Source: Tetrahymena thermophila SB210 (taxonomy: Eukaryota; Ciliophora; Oligohymenophorea; Hymenostomatida; Tetrahymenidae). From it: a DNA stretch of 64,000 nt. Below the pieces are notes generated by a model. That model ran no database searches, was not told the DNA's origin, and saw nothing but the letters and a program-made list of their open reading frames with translations. Where the stretch lies: NCBI RefSeq assembly GCF_000189635.1, contig NW_002476262.1, positions 434,001 to 498,000 on the forward strand, written 5' to 3'. Shown piece after piece: positions 11,855-25,374 of this stretch; positions within the stretch are counted from its first letter, which is position 1; every line of letters starts with the position of its first letter. A program made the translations under genes and the position numbers.

Positions 11855-13411
11855 ATGGAAATATATAAAATTATTAGAAAACAGCCATGCAAGTGGAATT
11901 TAAATGACACTCTGCAGTGGCTGGAGCTTATTGGGATGAAATAATATTAGTAAACATTTCGTATAGTATTATTAATTATCATTGTATTTTATGGATATTA
12001 ATCTATTATTTTACACATTCTTCTGATTTATTTGAGTTTGCTTGAATAATAAGAATGATTTGTGAAATACATCATTCATTCATAGACCATAATTCGTATA
12101 ATTTAGGAGAAAATTCAGTCGATGGGTCAATTTTAATGGATTTAAGTGAATAAGATTTAGAAAATGAATTGCAGATCAAGACTGAAAATGATAAAAATGA
12201 GATATTAAAAAGTAAGTAAATACTATAAAAATAAAGTCTAAATTTAATTTCACTATTTAAAAGGATAAAGAGAAGAAATGCCTAAGATAAAAGCTATTCA
12301 TAAAGGTATTTTACTTGATAATGTTAAAATATTTTTATTAACTTATTTGCGCTTTATATTTTTTTATTAATCTAATTTTATATTTTAGAAAAGGAAGAAT
12401 TTAAAAAATACAAAATTGAAAAAATAGATTTCAACTCATCCAATAAATATGAGATTAGCGATGATGTATTAAAAGAAATTAGATTAAAATTTAATATCCA
12501 CAATGACTGGGAGATTTGCACTGATCCTAGGGAATTAGGATACGTAATTACTGATGAAGAATGCTACTATTTATCAATTTACAGATTTGAATATAAAGTA
12601 ATTTTTACAATCTATCTTTTTTTTAATTTTATTATTATTTTCTCGTATATAATAAGGAAAATGTTCAAATTTAAGTAAAAGATACCATCAATTAATGTGA
12701 TTTAAGCATAGGTAAAGACTCTTCTCAAAATTAAATTTCATCTGATCATAAATATTTTGATCCTATTCATGCCAATATAGTGTTTGATAATGTTGAAAAA
12801 GTTTATTGGTTTGTAGATTGTAATACGCAGTATGGATCATATGTTAGAATAAATGGTAATTAATTCAATATATTTACAATATTATCACAAACAATTCAAT
12901 TTAGGTAATAAGATTAGCATCTTAGATGAATATATCATTGGAAACAGCGTTATAAAAATAAATAAGATCACCAGAAAAGAATAAGATAATTAAAGTGTTT
13001 AGTTGGATTTTAGTTTAGTGACTGAAAAAGGACTTACTACAAATTTAACCATTTAAGTCTGTAAAGGTATCTAAAAGTGGATAGGAAGAGATTCTACTTG
13101 TGAGATTGTGTTGGATGATATGGAGGTATCGAAAAAACATGCTTACTTATCTATGAATTAAGATGAAGTTTTTATTTACGACAATAATTCTAAGAACAAG
13201 TAAATAAAATTTTTAGTAATTCAATAACGTCTATCATTCATTTTAAATTACTAGTTTATGGAAAAAGATAAACTCAATTAAGTTTAACAACTCGTAGGAG
13301 CCATCTCTAGAAACAATATAAATGAAATTGGGGAGAGAGAAGTTTTCTTTCCTAGTTTACAAATAAAAAAAGTAGAAATATTATAAAGAGATACATGACT
13401 ATTTAAAATGA
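11855..13411 (+). CDS. SAM-FHA-FHA protein, paralogue without RING
   Basis: ATG at 11855 (MEIYKIIRKQPCKW). The SAM domain is split by an intron: TLQWLELIGMKQY, then about 12110 onward ENSVDGSILMDLSEQDL. After two more introns comes a first FHA-like domain (about 12660-12860; DPIHANIVFD, NTQYGSYVRING). A second, well-formed FHA lies about 13060-13200, with WIGRDSTCEIVL and VSKKHAYLS. The final exon ends at TGA 13409-13411. The domain order matches the preceding gene, but the C-terminus is a short basic tail with no Cys/His cluster, so ubiquitin-ligase activity is not expected. It may act as a phosphopeptide-binding adaptor, alone or with its neighbour. The second FHA keeps the Arg of GRD and the SxxHA motif, so phosphothreonine binding is plausible. 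Confidence 0.8.
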
Positions 13412-13645
13412 TTAAATATTTATTTCCATATTTATTTTTATATTTGTATCTAGATAGTAACATTAATTAAACTTTTTTCAATGATCAATTTTTTAGGATC
13501 TTATTTAAGTAAATGATCAATTAATTAATCATTTCATGTAATATCAAAATTTTTAAGTATATGTGAAGTTGTTAATAAAGGTATAAAAATTAATTAATGC
13601 AATATTTCAATTAGATAGTAAATTTAAAGAAATAAATAAATCTTA

Positions 13646-16600
13646 ATGATTTCAAAAAGCAATTATTTTCAATAAGGATAATAAACGATCATTAATAAGC
13701 ATAACTGCACTTTCGGGTCATGCATAAGTGAACTCAATAAAATAAATAAAAAATATTTAAACAATATCAAAAAAGGAAATAAAACTTTTTGCCTTTTGCA
13801 GAGTAACTTATATGAAAATGATTTGTTTTCTCATTATAAAGACAATCCTCTTTTACGCGAACTTTATGATAGAAGTAAAGTTAATAAATGTAATCATCTT
13901 TTGCTGGTAGAAGCACTTCTAAAAAACAATCAAAAGTGCGAATTAGTTTTTTTTGATCTGAATATGTTTTTGGGAAATATTTAAATTTCTAGATTACAAA
14001 GACCATTTTTAAATAATATGAGTATGATTTCAGAATTTTTAGAAAAAAATATTATTCCTTAGCTTAAAAAGCTTTAAATTAGAGAAATTTTAGCTCTAAA
14101 ATATGCATTTGCAGGTTAGGATAAAAACCTAGATGAGTATGAAAGTGGATTCGACAACTATTTGAAATATGTTATTAAACAAAATATAGATTTACATTTA
14201 TTTATTTAGTATGTTTATGATATTTTGAATAATATTTCAGATGGTGATTTTAATTGTAATTCAGTCTATATATCTAAAGATGTTTGCTTATTAGATCTTG
14301 AACCTTTTGTTAATGTTTGTGCAATTTCTATTTAATTTTTTAATTATAGGCTTAGAGAGGAAAATAAATAATACACAAAAAATAATCTTCCACGCATAAC
14401 TTTCTTAAATCTTGATGGCTACGATCACGGATATATTAATTATAATTGCTTTAAAGATAATATTAAGAATGTTTAGTACATATCATTATTTGATGACAAT
14501 ATAGTTTCTTTTGAAGAATGCAAAGATATTTTTGAAGGGCGTATGGAGATAGAAAATGAAAGAAAATAATAATAGATTAATAAAGAGACTCAACTTTAAA
14601 ATGAAGTTAGACTTTCGGGCTAAAAAGAAAAAATAATATCTTGTCTAGATACATTTAGCTAGATGCCTGATGAAGAATATAAATAAAAGAATTTGTATCA
14701 AAAAAACTCAATAATGATACCCTTGTAGAGTTATCCATTAGATATTTTAACCAATCAAAAAGAAAGAGAAGAATATTAAATCTCTAGCGGTAAAATAAGA
14801 AAAGTCTTAAATGACATAGTGTATCCTTCAATTAAAAATTTTTAACCTGAGTTAGTTATTGTAACATATTCTTTATCCATGAATAAATAATCTCATAAAA
14901 AGAAAAGTTAAGGAGATACAAATTATTCTTACAATAATTTTAGCTTAAATGAATAACTTTTCTCAGAAATAATGACTCATATTCAAATTTATGCTAATTC
15001 AAAAGTAATTTACTGCCCTCATATACTCAAAAATATTTTTTAAGTTAGCAGAAATGACTACAAATCAAATAAAAATTATAGTTTTGATGAAAAATACTAT
15101 TTTAACACTATGTAATCTTTTGCCTTTAGCGATGCACAACAGATAGAAAGCATGTACCAATATTAATAAAATATATTAGGTGCTTTTTTTTAAGTACAAA
15201 GTCTGCAGTTAGTTGAACCGATTCCAAAAGATTATTTTTATAATGATCCTCTTAAAACTCTAACATAAATATAATTTTAAAATAGAATGAACCGATATGC
15301 TTCGTTTATCAGTGATTAACATAATTAAAATATTAAATAATATATTGCTAGTAACATTAATATTCAAAAATAAACATAGATTATGTAGTAAATTGCTCAT
15401 TATCACAAGTCTGAAAAATTGAAAGATTAATTTTTATAAAAGTACAGAAAAGAATATGAAAATAATGATGAAATGAAAGATGAAAATAATAATTAAATCA
15501 TAGAAACACTCGAAGATAATAAAATGTTAAAATACAATCATTTCGTGTATGATAGCTTACAAATAGTAATTTATTTATTTATTTATAAAAAAAATATATT
15601 TTTAATAATATCATAATTATAGAGATTTATTTTAGAGTATTAATTTTTTAATTAAAAAAAAATTATTAATATTAAGATCCTTAAAGCAGGAAATGAAGAA
15701 GAGTTGAAAGCACAAAGATTATATTTTGAAGATAAAGAAGGATAAAAATTATATTTTACTCAGTAAAGCTAATACTATGTTGATTATGAATAATAGGTTG
15801 TTTTCATATTTAACATTATTTCTGATAATTTATCACCTTAAAATTACTATGCTTCCTTCAAGGAAGGTAATATATCTGAAGGCGGAATCTTAAAATGTAA
15901 TCCCTTACCCTACTTTTTTCCTGAAAAACTTGAAGGAGGAAACTAAATGATTGAGTATTTATTAGAATTCAGCATTTGTATATTCCAAAATTACATTTTA
16001 GTAGTATATGGAAAATATATCTACACACATAAATCAAAGGTAATAAGCATTTAAAGCCTAGTCAACCTCTAAGAAAACTAATTTAAAATATCAGACCAGA
16101 TTTTATATTTCAATTTTGAGCTATTTGATAAAACTTCAGAAGGTCACAAAAAAGATATTTAGTGGTAAGCTTTAAACATTTAATCAAACGCAGACAAACA
16201 ATTTCCTGAAAGATTTATCAAAACTAATAACTTTGGTCGCTTGTATCATGCTTGTATCATAACAGATAAATCAACCTCTAAAAAACATAAAAAATATGAG
16301 CCTATTCTTTTTGTATTTGGAGGTATCAAATCTTTTGATAGTTAATAATAATCTAATGGATTTTCATAACTATTTTGCAATTCAATAATAAGGATAGCAC
16401 CTTAAGTAAATTTACTTTTTACTGAATCAATAAAATTCTAAAAAATTATAGTATTATGAAAAAGGTGAAGAGAACATAGACGAAATATTTAAAAAAGATT
16501 GGTATGTAAGCATGTTAGATAAATCAAAATGTATCACAACAATGAGGCCTTTTTGTAATTCTCAAGCTATTGAAATCAGTAAAAATAAGATATTATTGAT

Positions 16601-19600
16601 CGGCGGAACCCATAACAAGTATTTAATACCTCTCTAAAACGAAAAAATATTTGCTTACACTTTTAGTATTACAAAAGAAACAGCCATATCTAACGAGAGT
16701 AAAAAAGTGTAAAAACAGCTAAAATCTAAGCAGCTTAAACAAAGCAAAAGTAATTTATATTATTGTTTACTTAAATAATTTTATTTAAATTCTATTTGAT
16801 TATAAATAGTATAAACTGCAATTCAAAATGAAAGAGGGTGGTAGTTAAACGAGGTTGAACCTAAATAATTCGGTACTCAATTTACTAATGCAGCTCTCTC
16901 AAGCCAAAATAAAAATATATTCTTCTAAAAAGATGGTTATAATGTTTAGTATTTTATAATGCTGAACTAAGAGAAGTATGTGAATAAAAAAATTTATTTA
17001 AAGCTTCAATAAAATCATGATTAGCAGTAAAGTCCTTATTGCTGCAACATATAAATAAATACTCTTTAAAATCCATAAAACGGTACTGAATCCAATAACT
17101 TAAGCGCTAATTCAGAAACAGGCAAAGAATTACCACAAACCAACAAAACACTTAAATTATAACTAAATCATATAGATGTTTGTAGTTTATAGCAAAATAA
17201 TAAAAATAATTTAAATTACTTACCCTTGTCTTACTTTTCTAATAATCATCCAAATTCTTTGATTAAAGAAAAAGTTAATTTGATATATTAGAGCAATACT
17301 GAACTAAAAGAATCATCTAGATTTAGTAGATCACTAGATACAAATGTTTCAAAAATTACCAACTAATAACAAAATAACTAATAACAAAATGAGAGTTTTC
17401 TTAAAAAGATTTAACTTTATAGAAGTAGGTCACAAAATTAGCAATAAGGTATTTTCACAAATAATATATAATCTTAAAATTAGCTACCTTAACAGCAATC
17501 AAATGTTCAAAGCTATTAATAAAATATTTAATTAAATAATTAAAATAATTCATCAGCTCATTTGAATAATTTATAAAATAATTCATAAAATAATTTGATT
17601 AATAAATAAAATAGTTTTAATAATCTATTAAATACTTCCAATAATCAACTAAAAAATACAAATAGTTTTTAAAACACTTTGAATAATTAACAACTCCCTT
17701 TATATAATTAATAAAATAGTTTAAATAATTAACAAAATAATTTAAATAATTTACCAAATACTTTGAATAACTAACAAAATAACTTGAATTATTAGCAAAA
17801 TAATTTAAATAACATTCCAAATACTTTGAATTACTAACAAAATAATTTGAATTATTAGCAAAATAATTTAAATAATTTACCAAATACTTTGAATAATTTA
17901 CAAAATTAAGTACCAATCTTATAAAACCAGTAAAACTAAATTTCAATAGAAAAATTTTAGGCAAATTAAAGAGGATTGATTATACCTAATTAACAATTAA
18001 GCTAACCAATATAATAAAATTTCAATAATCAATTGATAAGAATGGATTAAAATAATTAATAAAGTGGCTAATAATTATTTTATATGAAAAATAATACTAC
18101 ATAAAATTTTCACAGCATTGAGTAAGCATAAAATTTTTAGAGTTTATAAAATTTATAGATAAATAAATAGTAATCTCTAAATCAACTTTAACAAACCAAT
18201 CAACTAGCACAAAATGATTAAAAGTAGAGTGAACCATAAATTTAAAATATTTAATAATAACAACAATTACTACTACAATAAAGATAAAGCTCAAGTGGTT
18301 AAATTTAATTGCAAAACTAGTAAAATGCAAGTAAGCAATTAGCTGGCTTTTATGATAATACAAATTAATAAAATTATATATACGGCCAAAATATGCAGTA
18401 AAGAGTGATAAACCCTATATATAAAGAAAAACCTAGATTTTAAGAACATCTATTAAATGAATCAAAAAAATTATACACCAAAATTTACCCCGGCTCAAAA
18501 ATTGGTCTTTTAAATATTGTGATTGTACATTTGGATTTCAAGTAAAGAAATAAAATAATTAAGATTGAAGGAGGTTCCTTCTAAGACAACTATAAATTTC
18601 TTCAGTCTTATTCTGAAAATATAGATTTTTAAAAATCAATATTTTAATAGCAGATTTAAGTTTTACAACAATAGTAATAACCTTTAAATTAGTAACCATA
18701 TACCCAAGAGTGTTTGCAAGAAATACCTAACAATTCTCCAAAAGAATAACCTAAATAAATATAAACAGAGATGAATACCATCTAGCATAATCCTAGCTTT
18801 GGCATTCCATATATACTCTAGAGTAATTTTTTTGCTGCACAGGCTCCAGGTGAAATCTACTACTAGAATTACCTTTATTATATTTCTATAGCAGATAATA
18901 AACCTATTTACCCTCTTAAAATAGATATAAAAGTGAATGCAAAATCTTTTTAAGCTATACTTGATAATGATTACATATCTCCAGAACCAAATAAAATTAG
19001 AGGAATTTATTTATCATAATGTGGAAGTATTTTTTTCTTACTCTACAAAGAAAAATAATCAACATATCATGTGCTTTGTTGTAAAAACACTGCAGATATT
19101 ATATCAAATAAGTGTATGATATTTGATAAATACATCAAATACAGAACTAAAGCAGAGTTGTATAAGTATATTAAAAACTAGTTAACTAATCCAGAGTTTG
19201 AAAAGTATGATAAAAAAAAGCAAGATGAAGAGAAAAAAAATCTTTAAATATTAATAGAAAGATAGATTTAAGATTTTGATAAACTAAATGAGACTCTTGA
19301 TTTTAATATTCTGGTAGATGATTAGTTTATATATTTTTTATCCCCTTTAATCATCAAGCACCTAAAGAATAATCCTCCTCAAAATTGTAATCTTTTTTAT
19401 CACTAAATCTTAATTTTTTTGATTAAATATTTTTATGCATTTAATAAAAAATAAATAGAACTAGAATTGGAAAGGGTTCAATCTCATCACATATTTTTAT
19501 CATACAGATCTTCCTAAAAGGATTTAGAAGTTATACCTTAAGATTTATAATGGTTTAAAAATTATAATGAAGATAACATTAAAGCTGCTTAAAGTAAGAA

Positions 19601-20213
19601 GCATATTGCTATGATCTTAAATAAAATCTTTAAATCAAGTGATAGAGAAAACGAATATTATTTAAAATATAAAATATTAAATAAAATCAATAAACAATTA
19701 AAGACACAAGAGATAGTAGAATCTTCAGAATACACTTATAAATTTAGGTGCAATATAAACATAGATTCTATTAAAAACATTCATCAAATTATCAGTAAGT
19801 CAGATTAAGATAAATTTGATTTAATTTTTATTTTAATTGAGAATATTAATACAAACTATAAAAGATTTTTCACATTTAAACCAACAAATTTCCATGAAAA
19901 TGTATAAAGTTAAAATGAAATTGTAAATGATATCAAAATCGATCATTCCTAAATATTTAGAGATTACATTTTTACGTCACTTTAATAAGCAAAAGCTGAG
20001 GATTACTATATTTTTGATGATATTAATAAAAGCTTATGGAATGCATACCCAAAAAGCAATTAAAATACCACTTAAAGTACAAGCATGACTTTGGAATAAA
20101 ATAAAAATATGACTTTGGAATAAACGCTTGCTTAAAAGAATGCAACAAGTATCCAAAAAAATAAAGATTTTCTAAAACTTTAATATTAATAATCTTTCAA
20201 AGATATTTTATGA
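13646..20213 (+). CDS. HDAC-like pseudoenzyme fused to Kelch-like and Gln/Asn-rich regions
   Basis: ATG at 13646 is in frame with the long exon and needs no intron. Three introns (15566-15676, 16406-16451, 16750-16809) leave 2,117 codons to TGA at 20211-20213. Residues about 200-420 follow the order of histone deacetylases. A VCAISIQFF segment sits where enzymes have the FCxxNN helix. ITFLNLDGYDHG (from residue 251) sits where they have DxDxHHG. FQPELVIVTYSLS (399-411) sits where they have the AGxD loop. The zinc-binding Asp/His and catalytic His pair are not present, so it is unlikely to deacetylate. Two Kelch-like segments follow (EPILFVFGGI near 16305; ISKNKILLIGG near 16580). Next comes a long Gln/Asn-rich tract with 63-bp repeats. 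The last roughly 600 residues, from about 18430, are an unrecognised globular region. The HDAC relationship is my inference from pattern; the gene model itself is solid. Confidence 0.72.
17700..17910 (+). repeat. 63-bp tandem repeat encoding a 21-residue Asn/Gln/Leu unit
   Basis: Inside the HDAC-like gene the string CCAAATACTTTGAAT recurs at 17754, 17817 and 17880, exactly 63 bp apart, with near-identical sequence between copies. Each unit encodes PNTLNxQQNNLNYQQNNLNN with minor changes. Shorter degenerate units flank it from about 17540. The period is a multiple of three, so copy-number change would keep the frame. Confidence 0.85.
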
Positions 20214-21212
20214 AACAATTAATTTTTTCTTTTTAAAACAATTTAATAAAAATAATAAAAATTTAAAATTAACTCATAAAATATAAATCTAAAAAATAAT
20301 TTAAAAATAAACAAACATAATTTTAATTGTAAATTTAATATATTAAAACTAAATGTTTAAATCCTTATGTATCTATTCAAATATATAATAATCAATTTTT
20401 TTTGTATCCATTAATTTAAACACTTCTTAATTATCTAATAAATTTCGAATATTAAATATTGAAGCAAAGATTATTAAATATTAAATATTATTATATTTTT
20501 AAAAAATAGCTTAAAATAAATTACAAAAATTTTAGAATATCAGAAAATACATTTTTTTAAAAAAATAAAATGTATGAAATATTTTAAAGATGCATTCTTT
20601 ATTTTCTAAATTTATTTTAGTAAGCTAATTAAAGATAATTTAGTCTGTCATATATGCTAAAAGTATGTTTTTTAACTCTATTAAATATAAATATAAATGT
20701 TTATTTTGCTGCTTTAAGCAGATAATTAAATTTGCAAATTACTATTTGTATTATAAGAATATCATAAAGTTTGATATAATCAACTCTTTTTCTCGTACTT
20801 TGACAGTTGATAAAAGAGTATTAGATCTTAAAAAATTAATATAAATTCTTTTAGTTTATTGTGTAAAAATTAAAATATTTAGACATGCTCTTAACATAAT
20901 GTCTGCCTGCAGAATAAAATCACTTCATAATTATCAATTAAACTTTTTTACATAATTATAATTTAAAAAGAAAATTTATTTTTCAAAATCTTCTTATGAT
21001 TTAGTAGCTTTTGAATAATTCTTTAATTTTATTTAACTTGCTGATTACTTTTAAAAAATATATTTTATCAATACTATTAACTAAATAAAACAAATTGAAA
21101 AAAATTCTCAGTTAATTTAAAAAAATTGAAAACTTATTTAATTAAATACAAAAAATAAAATAAATTTTTGATTTAAAAAACAAGATAGATTAAATTTAAT
21201 CAATATTAATAT
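20214..21212. other. Intergenic, between convergent genes
   Basis: About 1 kb of A/T-rich DNA between two converging 3' ends. It is interrupted by a few less biased patches such as 20690-20900. No gene was recognised. Confidence 0.5.
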
Positions 21213-24200
21213 TCAAATATCATTTTCTTATCTTCTTTCTAGTTCAACTTCTTTTTCTGCTTTTTCAGATATAAGATAATCATAATAATGTTATTAATCT
21301 AGAGATTTATTTTTTTATATTTTTATTAGCAAGTATGATATTAAAAAAGAAATCAGTATCACTACAAGGAACATCACTTAGTAGAAAAATGATGGAATAT
21401 AGTAATGATTAATGAAGTAATCGAATGGTTTAATAGCATTTCTTAAAATAGCAGTTCCAAAACTAAAAAATATTGGAATTATAAAATAAAGATAAGCTCT
21501 AATATTCATGTTTTTATAGTAGTCTCCGCTGTTTTTTTCATTTGAAAAAAAGACTATTTATGAGTAATTACTAAATATAACATCTAAAAAGGAAACAGAC
21601 TTTTAATCATCAGGTTAATCATCTTTATTGCTATTTATTTAATATTTTTCATTCAATACAAATAAAGGAACAATCAGAGAGATAGAGAATTAACCAAAGA
21701 ATGTGTTGAAGGTACCGTTTAATAAGGGATAAAATATACCTCCAAACATAGCACCAGCATTTAATACATCAGTATGAATATCTGGTAATCTCTCCATATG
21801 TTCGCTAACATAAAAGAACCAGCTTGTTAACAGATATAAAAAGACATACTTACTTCCAGATTCCATTATTTATAAACGGTGATACAAATGGCCAACTAAA
21901 TAGACTATTAATAGTAGAGTACTATATTTAATAAGACTATCATAATGAAGAACGTACAGAGCTTGCAGGTAAAAGTTCATTAAGAATGTTGCATATTTCC
22001 AACTAAAATTTGGAGGATTTAGTGGAGTTCTATTTATGAAAACAAGCTTATAAATTTCGGTTATAAAAAATAAAATTTGAGCTACAAAAAGGTAGTTTAT
22101 ATCTAGATCATACACTTCTTTTCCATTTTATTTTTCAATATTTAGTGATTAGATATAGTAAAAGTTGAAAAGGCAGTATAATTAAGAGTAGCACAATAAA
22201 GCAAATACAACTTTCTTTGCATAGTGACAAGAACCATGTATTGCTTTACAAGATTTATAAATAAGTATAGTGTAAATCAAACCTAAAATTGTCATAGGAT
22301 AGTAGAATCTTACATTCACACTTGCAAAATATTTTACATATTCTTCATTTATAAAATATTAATTAAATTTAAAGTTCTTAAAATGACTATGATATCCGCA
22401 TGAATATGTAAGAGCAGGAGTAATTATTATTAAGATTATCAAATACAATTTTTAAAGAATAGATATTTTCCTTGAAAATAAAACCATCAAGAGCCATATT
22501 GCATAAAAAACTAATAAAAACATTTATGTTAAGTCATAGGTTCTCTCAAAAAGATCATTTGTCAATCTTAAAGCAGCATTAAATACAATTCCTGATATTA
22601 TTAAGAATGTATCAATAAGTCCATAAAGGTATGAGTTAGATATCTTGTAAGGTATAATCAAGCTTTTACAATTTATCTTTTGAGACTGGATTTTAATAAA
22701 ATAAAATAAAATCAAGAGACCAAAAGCATAAAATATTGAGAACGAAGTTAGGGTGCTTGAGAATATACTTAGAAATCCAAAAATACAAACAAACGATATC
22801 ATACCAATTTTGTAATAAACTTTTTTAGAAGGTTATTTAGGTGATTCTTTTTAATTTAAATTTTCAATATTCTCTTTTTGTAAGTTATATTGTTTGCTTG
22901 AAAGAATTTAAATTAGAATGTACGAACTTAATGCAGCTAAAAAGAAATAGATTACAGTCGCTTTTGTGAATAAGAGGTTTGGGCCTGATATTTCATCTAA
23001 GAAAACTTTTTTAATGAACCTTGCATAATCTATACAATTACCAACATATTCTTTGACATCTTCATCTGTCATAATTCCACTTTACTCATATTAATCAAAT
23101 AAATTATTATACTGATTCATGATTCTGCTATACTTTGTTTAAATTTCTCCAAAGCTTAGTATTGTTCTTTACTTTTCATTTTTAATTATACTTATATAAG
23201 TATATATTTGCTATACATTTACAAAGTAATTATTCACAATTACTGTATTATCTACATCAGGCCTATTTATAAAGAAATCAGGAATGATAATTCCAATATT
23301 CACTGAAGGAAGAGGAATTCCTTTCAGCATGCAGTATGTAGCAGTGATATCTATCTAGTTTACTATAGGAGAAAGTAAGTATTTTCTATCCATTATCTAA
23401 CCAATATCTCTATCTTCCTTTTAAATAAAACCTCTCCTATCATATCCAAATAATATGACTTATTTCTCCAAATCAGTGTAGCCTCCGTGCTGTGCAAAGT
23501 GTCTTTCATTTTATCCATGATCTGAAAGGTAGATAATAGTCTCAGCCTCGATATCTAACCTTTTAGTACTATCAATTAGATCTCTCAACTAATTATCATG
23601 AAAATTAACTGTTGAATAAGTATTTATACCTACAGAAGCGTAAGCATGGACAACCATATCCAGAGCTTCGTAATGAGAAAAAATTGTACTCCAATCTTTA
23701 TTGCCTTATTCTTCGACAATAAGATTAAATATTTTTTTATCATCTTCCATTGATTTAGTAAAAGGTTCTTAATCAGTGATAAATTTTTTGTCAAAGTGCT
23801 TACCAACAAACTAATCCCAATACATGAATCCAAAAAAGTGTACTTTTTTTCCTTATCCATTAACTTTAGATTAATAAACGATATTGTCATCTGGCATTAC
23901 TATCCCTCTTAAGTTGTTCATTACTTCTATATGCAATGGCATGTTTCCTCTCAATATTGATTTGATTCTAACAGCAGATAATGTTGGACCGTCAGCATAA
24001 GCCTCCATCAATATTGTATTTTTTGGCTCTGCGATAAGACGATTTATAGGTTCTTTAAAGATCACATCTGTAAAATATGTGCTGTTACTTGTTTCATCTT
24101 TTGAATTTTTCATTTCCTATTGCTTTGTTTTATCAATCGCCCATGGGAAATAGAATCCATCAATAACTTAAAAGAGCAATTACTCTGATTAAGTAGGGAA

Positions 24201-24395
24201 CCACTAATTTAGGTAAATTTGCTTTTGTTATTCATCTTTGAATCTCATTTTTGAGTGATATGGATTTTACTATGGATTAAACTTACCAGTGGTGTTATCT
24301 TGATATATAAAAGCTAAGTAAAATAGATAAATTCCTATCAAAAAGGCTACCATAATAGCTAAAGCTACAGAGTTTTGCTTAATAGACTAATTCAT
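21213..24395 (-). CDS. GPI ethanolamine phosphate transferase (PIG-O/PIG-G type)
   Basis: One uninterrupted frame of 1,061 codons from ATG 24395-24393 to TGA 21215-21213, with no intron. It begins with a signal-anchor helix (VALAIMVAFLIGIYLFYLAF). A lumenal alkaline-phosphatase-superfamily domain follows, with VIDGFYFPW in the place of the metal-binding ALRxDF and PTLSAVRIKSILRG for the Thr-nucleophile segment. MPDDNIVYQ and FGFMYWDQ come next, then IIYLSDHGQNERHFAQHGG for the metal-binding His motif. The C-terminal half has many hydrophobic helices. The family adds phosphoethanolamine to mannose in GPI anchors in the ER. Length is near that of PIG-O (about 1,090), but PIG-G is not excluded. 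The metal Asp of the first motif is followed by GFYFPW rather than RFDF, and the DHG motif is typical. Confidence 0.85.
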
Positions 24396-25374
24396 TTTTT
24401 TTTTGCTAACCTAAATATTAATAAATAATTTTTTATCAGATTGTATTTGATAAAAAATAGATAAAAAGAAAAGAGCTATATTTACTTCAAAAGTGAATTT
24501 GAAATTAAAAGTCTACACTTTTCACTCCAAACATCTATAAATTTTCTTCTTAATTTAATTTGTAAGCTCAGTGCACAAATTTTCTTCATAAACATTAGAA
24601 AATGGCTTAAATAAACATAATTTTAATAAAGTAAAAATAATTTAAATCAATTTGCATTTTTTTTTATTAAAAAAAAGCAATAGTATTTTTAAATTAATTT
24701 AGTTTAATTTATAATAAATAAAGCATACATATTTTAGGTATTAGGGTTTATAGAAATGAATTTATATATTTTCAGGTTAGATTTAAAATTAGATATACTT
24801 TTCTATTTGATTACAGAATATTTTACAATTATACCTCCAAAAAAAAAAATACTGATATCAAAACACCAATTAAAAACATAATTTTTCTTAAAAATTATCA
24901 AAAATATCTTTATATTTTTGTAATAGCCCTAAAAAAATTTTTACTATTTCATTTGATTTAAATTGCAAATAAAGCCTAAACTCCCCTTTTTTTCCTAACC
25001 TAAAAAAATAAAAAACTTGTAAATTCTTTTATAAGTTTAGTTCTATAAATTGCTTAACAATAGATTTCATAAAATAAAGAGAATTTGTCAATTTCTTAAT
25101 TTTCTTTTATTTCTAAAAATAAGCAAAATATTTATTGACTATTTTAGTTGCTTAAAATTAATAAAAATAAATTTCTAAATAAAAAAAATATTTAAGTTAA
25201 ATGTAAGTTAAGATTATTGTTTTAGGAAATGTATAATCTTGCTCTTTAAAATATTTAATTTTATTATCAATAATCTTTATATATTTATTAAATTATAAAT
25301 TTTTATTGTAATAGACAAGATATATTAATTATTAATTTATATACATGCTTTGTTTCCTATTAAAAATTGTAATC
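24396..25374. other. Intergenic between minus-strand genes
   Basis: A/T-rich spacer that should hold the promoter of the GPI transferase gene and the 3' UTR of the coiled-coil gene. No element was recognised. Confidence 0.5.

Noticed and set aside
13597..13730. Alternative start at 13597 with an intron ending at the CAG at 13800.
   Set aside because: The frame from ATG 13646 reaches the long exon without any splice, which is simpler.
17617..17964. 115-codon minus-strand frame rich in Asn/Tyr/Phe repeats.
   Set aside because: It is the complement of the Gln/Asn-rich 63-bp repeat on the plus strand, which belongs to a 2,117-codon gene.
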